DNA of 6,599 nt from CAYLNM01 sp964385045 (GTDB taxonomy: Bacteria; Planctomycetota; Phycisphaerae; Phycisphaerales; SM1A02): NCBI GenBank assembly GCA_964385045.1, contig CAYLNM010000202.1, positions 1 to 6,599 of the forward strand. The letters are read 5' to 3'. The notes beneath the pieces were generated by a model. That model did no database searches. It was not told the DNA's origin and worked only from the letters and a program-made list of their open reading frames with translations. Position numbers and translations under genes: made by a program. Shown piece after piece: positions 6,432 through 6,599 of this stretch. Positions within the stretch are counted from its first letter, which is position 1, and each line of letters starts with the position of its first letter.

Positions 6432-6599
6432 ACGCCGTCCGCGGCACGCGGCAGGACCGACCGGCGTCCGCGGCGGGCCGGCCTCCGCGGCGTCCGTGGC
6501 GGGCCGGCGTCCGCGGCGTCCGCGAGCGTCCGCGGCGGGCCGGCCTCCGCGGCGTCCTCGGCGTCCGCGAGCGTCCGCGGCGGGTCGGACGTGGCCCCT
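6432..6599. repeat. GC-rich irregular tandem repeat region after the fusion gene
   Basis: The stretch is built from variants of GGCGTCCGC and GGCGGGCCGG. A 32-base block is repeated perfectly at 6464-6495 and 6526-6557 (spacing 62), and a 25-base block at 6515-6539 and 6560-6584 (spacing 45). The region continues to the window edge. No convincing gene is seen in it, and no clean terminator with a T-run follows the stop at 6431, although the GC palindromes may form hairpins. Confidence 0.85.

Overview
The window is extremely G+C-rich DNA, with nearly all third codon positions G or C, from an unidentified bacterium. The best hint to lineage is the large secreted protein at 3663-6431. As recalled, its transglutaminase half resembles a family common in Planctomycetes and relatives, and its C-terminal layout also recalls planctomycete proteins. 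The tRNA has no encoded CCA, and high G+C also fits Actinobacteria, so planctomycete-like is a lean and not a determination.

Layout. (1) At 1-352 is the 3' end of an Ala-rich protein, read on the plus strand. Its stop codon overlaps by 4 bases the start of a GTPase of the DUF3482 type (349-1956). The two are almost certainly one operon, and by family precedent the cut gene may be the DUF2868-type partner. (2) At 2090-2264 is a self-contained tRNA unit: a good -35/-10 pair, tRNA-Val(CAC), and a 13-bp GC hairpin. (3) At 2307-2562 are 32 uninterrupted copies of an 8-bp repeat, GCGYCYCC, whose minus strand carries regularly spaced GGGG tracts. It lies between the tRNA unit and the end of a minus-strand gene, so it sits in a convergent intergenic region. 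(4) At 2692-3360 (minus) is a 222-residue protein of unknown function with a clear ribosome-binding site. (5) At 3361-3662 is a divergent intergenic region with a small inverted repeat and a -10-like box placed so that the next gene may be leaderless. (6) At 3663-6431 is a 922-residue predicted secreted protein joining a transglutaminase-like domain to an esterase-type alpha/beta hydrolase. Both catalytic sets appear intact. (7) At 6432-6599 is a second, more irregular GC-rich repeat region running off the window.

The units look largely independent: a GTPase operon, a tRNA, an unknown cytosolic protein and an exported two-enzyme protein. No CRISPR array, transposase, phage gene or recognised defence system is visible. 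The most unusual items are the octamer array between convergent units and the transglutaminase-esterase fusion.
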